This document shows, one piece after another, positions 59,868-64,000 of a DNA stretch of 64,000 bases. Numbering within the stretch: position 1 is the first letter of the stretch; every line of letters starts with the position of its first letter. A program made the translations under genes and the position numbers. Origin of the DNA: Desulfonauticus submarinus (GTDB taxonomy: Bacteria; Desulfobacterota; Desulfovibrionia; Desulfovibrionales; Desulfonatronovibrionaceae); the NCBI RefSeq assembly GCF_900104045.1, contig NZ_FNIN01000002.1:1-64000 (forward strand), read 5' to 3'. The notes beneath the pieces were generated by a model. That model saw only the letters and a program-made list of their open reading frames with translations, searched no databases and was not told where the DNA came from.

Positions 59868-60041
59868 TTATTCATGCTCGTGTTCATGTTTAGGTATTAC
59901 TTCTCCTGTTACAGGATCATGCTCATGATCATGCTCGTGAGGATGAGAATGAACCATATCACCATGCCTATGTTCATGTTCATGAACAAATTTTTCATAC
60001 TTAGAATCACTGCCTTGGCCACAACCACAAGTTTTACACAT
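59868..60041 (-). CDS. His-rich metal-binding protein with HypB-like N-terminus (57 aa)
   Basis: This 57-residue frame starts with MCKTCGCGQG, the CxxCGCG opening found on the nickel-binding N-terminal tails of HypB. An alternating His/Glu/Asp stretch follows (VHEHEHRH..., HSHPHEHDHEHD, KHEHEHE), 13 His in all. A strong AAAGGAGG stands before the ATG. It resembles the detached metal-binding tail of HypB or a small nickel/zinc store. It lies beside the FecE/BtuF pair. An ORF on the opposite strand over the same bases is a shadow. Confidence 0.82.
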   Translation of the reverse strand: MCKTCGCGQGSDSKYEKFVHEHEHRHGDMVHSHPHEHDHEHDPVTGEVIPKHEHEHE

Positions 60042-60091
60042 TTTTGCCTCCTTTATAAAATTGAGTTACAATATAAAAAATAGTCACAAAC

Positions 60092-60319
60092 TTAACGCCT
60101 AAAAATAGATAAAATAAGTGTTAAAACTATACTAATAATTAAACACGTAACCCAAGGGAAGTAAAAAGTAAAGTTTCCTTTCTTATAAACAATATCCCCA
60201 GGTAATCCCCCGAAACGAAGACCTAATTTATCTCCTAAAAGAAAAATAACTCCTATGCCAATTAATAAAAAGCCCAATAAAATTAAAAATTTTCCTATTT
60301 CACTTCCCCAACCAAACAT
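60092..60319 (-). CDS. DUF2905-family small membrane protein
   Basis: This 75-residue protein has two hydrophobic helices (about 8-30 and 52-72), with GLRFGGLPGDIVYKKGNFTFYFPW between them. This is the DUF2905 pattern (lG.L.gD......n...yfPi). The function is unknown. Its start overlaps the end of hemW by 25 nt. Confidence 0.88.
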   Translation of the reverse strand: MFGWGSEIGKFLILLGFLLIGIGVIFLLGDKLGLRFGGLPGDIVYKKGNFTFYFPWVTCLIISIVLTLILSIFRR

Positions 60320-61449
60320 CTTTTCTCCTCCATAAAAAATTGAGGTATAATACTATCACTTAAAAGCATTCCTGTTCTTGTCAAACGCAAATATCCATCT
60401 CTAATACTAATAAGTTTATTTTTATGTAAAAGACAAATCACTGACTCAAATTTTTTAAAAAAGTTTATACCAGTAAGCTTATAAAATTCTCTAACATTTA
60501 GACCTTTAGTAGTACGCAAAGATAACATAATAAATTCATTGATCTTTTTCACTCTATTAATTTTTTCTCGTTCTCTTAAAAGACAGCCATTTTCTACCAT
60601 TAAAACATATTCTTTTATATTAGCTGGATTCTGCCATCTTTTACTATTTATAGTAGAAACAGCCGAAGGACCTAGTCCCAAAAAATCCTGTCCTTCCCAA
60701 TATCCCAAGTTGTGTAAACACCTATATCCCATCCGGGAAAAATTGGAGATTTCATATTGAATATAGCCATTTGCCTCTAAATACTCTCCACCATAAATAT
60801 ACATTCGACTAACTTCTTCTTCATCTGGCCACTTATAGTTTTTTTTATTCTCGCAAAGATAAGTGCCTTGTTCAAAAGTAAATCCATAGCACGAAAGATG
60901 CTCTGGTTTTAATCTAATTGCTTGTTTTAACTCTTCTAACCATCTCTTTACTGTCTGTTTAGGCAGTCCAAACATCAAATCTAAATTTATATTTTTAAAA
61001 CCAATCCCTCGTAACAAAAAATAAGATTCTCGAACTTGCTTTAAATTATGAATTCGCCCAAGTAAGAATAAACTTTCTGGGTCGAAACTTTGAACTCCTA
61101 AACTAACTCTATTTACTCCTATATTTTTCCAAACAACCAACTTATCCTTTGGTTTACAAGACTCTGGATTAACTTCCAAAGAAAATTCTATCTGTCTCTC
61201 CACAGCAAAGTTTTTATAAATTAAAGAAACAATCCTATCTAATTCTTGCTCTTTTAGTAAAGAGGGAGTGCCACCACCTATATAAATACTATGAACTCTT
61301 GGAGATTGAAAATATCTAGACCAAAAATAAATTTCTTGTTCTAAACCTTTTAGATACAGTTCAACCATCTCGGGAACATATTCTAAAGAAAAAAATGCAC
61401 AATAATTACATTTCTTCAAACAAAAAGGAAAATGAATATAAAGTAACAT
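60295..61449 (-). CDS. hemW: HemW-like radical SAM heme chaperone
   Basis: This 384-residue protein begins LLYIHFPFCLKKCNYCAFFS, with the CxxxCxxC cluster motif. YIGGGTPSLL, NPESCKPKDKL, NRVSLGVQSFD and NLDLMFGLPKQ follow, as in HemW. HemW was long called oxygen-independent coproporphyrinogen III oxidase, but it lacks that enzyme's specific Cys set and inserts heme into proteins. It is followed by DUF2905. Confidence 0.9.
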   Translation of the reverse strand: MLLYIHFPFCLKKCNYCAFFSLEYVPEMVELYLKGLEQEIYFWSRYFQSPRVHSIYIGGGTPSLLKEQELDRIVSLIYKNFAVERQIEFSLEVNPESCKPKDKLVVWKNIGVNRVSLGVQSFDPESLFLLGRIHNLKQVRESYFLLRGIGFKNINLDLMFGLPKQTVKRWLEELKQAIRLKPEHLSCYGFTFEQGTYLCENKKNYKWPDEEEVSRMYIYGGEYLEANGYIQYEISNFSRMGYRCLHNLGYWEGQDFLGLGPSAVSTINSKRWQNPANIKEYVLMVENGCLLREREKINRVKKINEFIMLSLRTTKGLNVREFYKLTGINFFKKFESVICLLHKNKLISIRDGYLRLTRTGMLLSDSIIPQFFMEEKRCLVGEVK

Positions 61450-61451
61450 TT

Positions 61452-62000
61452 TTATTCAAACATTAATTCTTTTTTAAATCTATCAAATTCGCTATATATA
61501 CAACCACAATATTCCTGACGATAGATGCCTAATTGTTTACTTTTATCCTGGCCAATTTTCCACCCCTCTCTAAAATCATAATACCAAAAATCAATTTTAC
61601 TTCCTGAACATAAATCACGTCCTATTTCAAAAATCATATTATGCTTTTGAAATTTACTATATAGTAATGTTGTGGTAAAAAGATCAAATTTTCCCCTTCT
61701 GGCAATAAAAAATGTCTTTTCAAGGCGCATGTAATAACAATAAAAACATCTATTATTTTCTCTAAAATTAATTAATTGAAAATATTTCTGAGGATTATAA
61801 TCTTTATCAAAACATAAATACCTAACATTAAAATATTTACATACCTCAATAAAAGCTTCCCTTCGCCTTAAATACTCTTTTAAAGGATGGATATTCGGAT
61901 TAAAATAAATAGCAAATATATTAAAACCTTTTTGCTGTAAAACTTCAAAAGGATAAATAGAACAAGGCCCACAACAACAATGTATTAAAATATTTTTCAC
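61452..62000 (-). CDS. queH: Epoxyqueuosine reductase QueH
   Basis: This 182-residue protein begins KNILIHCCCGPCSIYPFEVL and has FNPNIHPLKEYLRRREAF, CFYCYYMRLEKT and a C-terminal YCGCIYSE. This is the QueH (former DUF208) pattern. Conserved Cys and Asp residues bind a 4Fe-4S cluster and an extra iron. It makes queuosine in tRNA from epoxyqueuosine. It overlaps rng by 4 nt. Confidence 0.93.
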   Translation of the reverse strand: MKNILIHCCCGPCSIYPFEVLQQKGFNIFAIYFNPNIHPLKEYLRRREAFIEVCKYFNVRYLCFDKDYNPQKYFQLINFRENNRCFYCYYMRLEKTFFIARRGKFDLFTTTLLYSKFQKHNMIFEIGRDLCSGSKIDFWYYDFREGWKIGQDKSKQLGIYRQEYCGCIYSEFDRFKKELMFE

Positions 62001-63481
62001 ACTTTTTTCTCCTCAATAATAATTTGCGTTTTAAATTTATCTTCCAATTTTAGGATATTTCTCTTCTTATTATTTAATAAATATAACGCCAAGGTAGAGG
62101 GGAAATCAAAAACATATTGAGATTTTTTTTCTTCACTATGACGCAAAGTAGCATAAATTTTCTTCAAACTTAACTGAGCTTGCCACTCTAAACTAGGAAG
62201 AATACCTCGTCCTTGACAACAAGGACACATTTCCAAAGAAGAAGCAAAGGCAGATGTGCCCAAACGTTGACGAATAATTTGGGCCAAACCAAACCTTGAA
62301 ATAGGGATAAAATCTGTCCTTGCTCTATCTTGTTTTAAACCATTTTTTAGTGTTTTTTCCACTTCTCGAATATATTTTTTGTCTTTCATTTCAATAAAAT
62401 CAACAACTACCTGCCCACCAATATCTCTCAACCTAAGTTGTAAAGGAATAATTTGAGCTGCCTCTAAATTGGCCTTATAAGCCATCTCTTTAAAATTCTT
62501 TTCGCCAGATATTTTTCCAGAATTTATATCAATAGCAGTCAAGGCCTCTGTATAGTCAAAAACTATTCTAGCTCCTGAAGGCAAATGGATTTCTCGGGAG
62601 TAAATTTGCTCAATTTGTTCGTCTAGATCAAAACGTTCAAATAACCCTAGCCCTCCTTTAGATATGTGCAAGCGAACTAAATTTTTCTTTCTAGGAAACA
62701 TCAAGGCAATGTATTCTTCTAAGCGCACTGCTACAAGTTCATGATCAACCCACACTTCTTCTATATCTTGAGTTAAATAATCTCTAACAGCTCTAAAAAT
62801 TAAATCCTTTTCCTCATAAACTAAACATGGTGCTTTTTGGGTTCTTGCCTTATGTTTAATATCTTTCCATAATCTCTTTAAAAAATTTAAATCCCTCACT
62901 AAACTGGCTTTTGTCTGGCCTTCACTCACTGTTCTCACAATAATACCCAAACCATCTTCTAACTCCATACTTTCTACTATTTTCTTAAGCCTTGTTCTTT
63001 CTTTAGGATCATCTATTTTTCGAGAAATACCAATATCCTCACTACCAGGAGTTAAAACAAGATATCTTCCAGGCAAAGATAAATAAGTAGTTAAATAAGC
63101 GCCTTTAGAGCCTGTAGGCTCTTTTACAACTTGAACCAATATTTCTTGTCCAGGACGCAAAACTCTATGTAGTGGAGGATATTTTTGTCTTGGCAATGGC
63201 TTTATATCTTTTTGGTAATACTCAGGATGAACTTCATCTACTTGTAAAAAGCCATTTTTTTCTGCTCCATAATTTACAAATGCAGCCTGTAAGGATGCAT
63301 CAATATTATGAATTTTACCTTTATAAATATTTCCTTTGGTTTTAGCTTGAGAAATAACTTCTACATAATATTCTTCTAAAATCCCATTTTTAGTAATTGC
63401 TACCTCAACTTCTTCTTCAGGAAGATAACTAATAAACATTTTTCTTTTTGAATCTACTTTTTTCTTCATTTTCATCTCCAC
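61997..63481 (-). CDS. rng: Ribonuclease G (RNase E/G family)
   Basis: This 494-residue protein has an S1-like RNA-binding region (about 20-125, GNIYKGKIHNIDASLQAAFVNYGAEKNGFLQVDEV). The catalytic DNase I-like part has FDYTEALTAIDINSGK and GGQVVVDFIEMKDKKY, whose Asp residues hold magnesium. The zinc-link CPCCQGRG is near 420. It lacks the long C-terminal scaffold of RNase E, hence RNase G. It processes rRNA and mRNA. It starts at the end of the following radical SAM gene. Confidence 0.95.
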   Translation of the reverse strand: MEMKMKKKVDSKRKMFISYLPEEEVEVAITKNGILEEYYVEVISQAKTKGNIYKGKIHNIDASLQAAFVNYGAEKNGFLQVDEVHPEYYQKDIKPLPRQKYPPLHRVLRPGQEILVQVVKEPTGSKGAYLTTYLSLPGRYLVLTPGSEDIGISRKIDDPKERTRLKKIVESMELEDGLGIIVRTVSEGQTKASLVRDLNFLKRLWKDIKHKARTQKAPCLVYEEKDLIFRAVRDYLTQDIEEVWVDHELVAVRLEEYIALMFPRKKNLVRLHISKGGLGLFERFDLDEQIEQIYSREIHLPSGARIVFDYTEALTAIDINSGKISGEKNFKEMAYKANLEAAQIIPLQLRLRDIGGQVVVDFIEMKDKKYIREVEKTLKNGLKQDRARTDFIPISRFGLAQIIRQRLGTSAFASSLEMCPCCQGRGILPSLEWQAQLSLKKIYATLRHSEEKKSQYVFDFPSTLALYLLNNKKRNILKLEDKFKTQIIIEEKKV

Positions 63482-64000
63482 TATAGAATAATTTTATAGT
63501 ATTGCTCACTCGTTTCAAAATCTTTTATTAATTTAACCTTTTGTTTTAAAATAAGTTTTTCAATCTCTTTTTTGACTTCATCTTCTTGAATACTAAGCGC
63601 AACACTAATATCTTTTATTGTTTGTGGCCGTCTCTTTAAAGAGTTTAAAATAAGGAAACTTATATCCTTAATATAACGAGAACTTATATTGTCTTCATTA
63701 GTGTTAGTTGATCTTTGTCTAGTAAAAGAAAAATTTGCAAATTTTTGCCTCCATGCTTCTAATTCTAGCTTATTTAAAGGATTTTTTACATAGGTACCAG
63801 GTCTTGTTAAAGTGGTAATGTCTACTCTATCAGGTTGAAGCTTTCGCACAAATTCATAAAGTTTTTGTTTATTCCTTTCACTTGCATTAATATTTGGTAA
63901 AAGAAGAATCTCTAAGAATATTTTCCCTTTAAACATCTGTTTTAAATTTAAAAGACCACCTTCAATATTTTTTACCCCTATTTCTTTAACAGGACGATTT
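63481..64000 (-). CDS. Radical SAM protein, COG0731-like (C-terminal part, cut by window edge)
   Basis: The frame continues to the window end without a start (NRPVKEIGVKNIEGGLLNLKQMFKG...), so an apparent start at 63936 is internal. LEILLLPNINASERNKQKLYEFVRKLQPDRVDITTLTRPGTYV matches the distal half of the COG0731-type radical SAM barrel. The last 60 residues form a winged-helix-like tail (KDISVALSIQEDEVKKEIEKL). The Fe-S motif lies outside. It overlaps rng by 1 nt. Confidence 0.82.
   Translation of the reverse strand, partial: NRPVKEIGVKNIEGGLLNLKQMFKGKIFLEILLLPNINASERNKQKLYEFVRKLQPDRVDITTLTRPGTYVKNPLNKLELEAWRQKFANFSFTRQRSTNTNEDNISSRYIKDISFLILNSLKRRPQTIKDISVALSIQEDEVKKEIEKLILKQKVKLIKDFETSEQYYKIIL

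Noticed and set aside
59874-60083. Open frame of 69 residues on the + strand, rich in Met and Phe
   Set aside because: It is the antisense shadow of the His-rich gene; CAT/ATG-rich codons for His on the - strand create Met-rich frames, and it has no ribosome-binding site.
1-64000. CRISPR arrays, rRNA and tRNA genes
   Set aside because: No evenly spaced short repeats outside the attC sites and no cloverleaf or rRNA-like sequence was recognised by eye; a tRNAscan/Rfam run would settle it.

Overview
The window is AT-rich, densely coded chromosomal DNA from a flagellated Gram-negative anaerobe. The gene set and order flhB-flhA-flhF-flhG-fliA-cheY-fliL, the TRAP transporter, the FadL-type outer membrane protein and the GldA/F/G-like ABC operon fit a low-GC member of the Desulfovibrio/Desulfohalobium lineage (Desulfobacterota). 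This placement is inferred from gene content and order, not from a database search. No rRNA, tRNA or CRISPR array was seen.

Region 1 (1-5858) is the distal part of an integron cassette array. Ten attC recombination sites (51-85 bp, each a pair of RYYYAAC/GTTRRRY-like boxes around an imperfect palindrome) separate nine complete cassettes, all with genes on the + strand. A short ORF lies before the first site. The cassettes carry a cupin, four two-gene toxin-antitoxin-like modules (two RelE/ParE-like, one DUF4258/DUF2283, one MazF/PemK-like), an EVE/PUA-like protein and three membrane proteins of unknown role. No integrase is visible; from the attC orientation it would lie left of the window, or the array has none. 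A broken MNT-type nucleotidyltransferase follows the last attC.

Region 2 (6.3-11.95 kb) is a loose series of accessory + strand genes with long AT-rich spacers: a DUF6544-like protein, GNAT acetyltransferase, EamA exporter, AraC regulator, C45-type acyltransferase/hydrolase, cupin and small membrane protein. It ends at a bidirectional terminator.

Region 3 (12-23.1 kb, - strand) reads leftwards: cysK-cysE, phoH-ybeY, a CgeB-like glycosyltransferase, a PIN-domain toxin-antitoxin pair, psd-pssA and leuA-leuC-leuD-leuB. It covers cysteine synthesis, phospholipid head groups, RNA processing and leucine synthesis. Region 4 (23.3-28.8 kb, + strand) has a CHASE4-like hybrid histidine kinase, an HD-GYP protein and hisH-hisF. 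Region 5 (28.9-35 kb, - strand) has a GldA/F/G-like ABC operon with a DUF4340 protein, rpoZ, dnaJ and moaC.

Region 6 (35.2-48.5 kb, + strand) has a TtcA-like protein, an M23 peptidase, the flagellar export/regulation operon fliR-flhB-flhA-flhF-flhG-fliA-cheY-fliL, then a glycosyltransferase, a lipid-A N-domain membrane protein, dus and ispH. FlhF has lost its canonical nucleotide-binding residues. Region 7 (48.5-53.7 kb) has an HD hydrolase, rplM-rpsI, a radical SAM protein, purM and a small exported protein.

Region 8 (53.6-58 kb, - strand) has a DctPQM TRAP transporter preceded by a structured leader: a likely promoter, a long 11-bp helix, and an intrinsic terminator about 22 nt before the dctP start. 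The helix and terminator share complementary segments. This has the architecture of a riboswitch or attenuator and is the best candidate here for something undescribed. Region 9 (58-64 kb) has a FecE/BtuF-like ABC pair without a permease, a 57-residue His-rich metal-binding protein with a HypB-like N-terminus, a DUF2905 protein, hemW, queH, rng and a radical SAM gene cut by the window edge.
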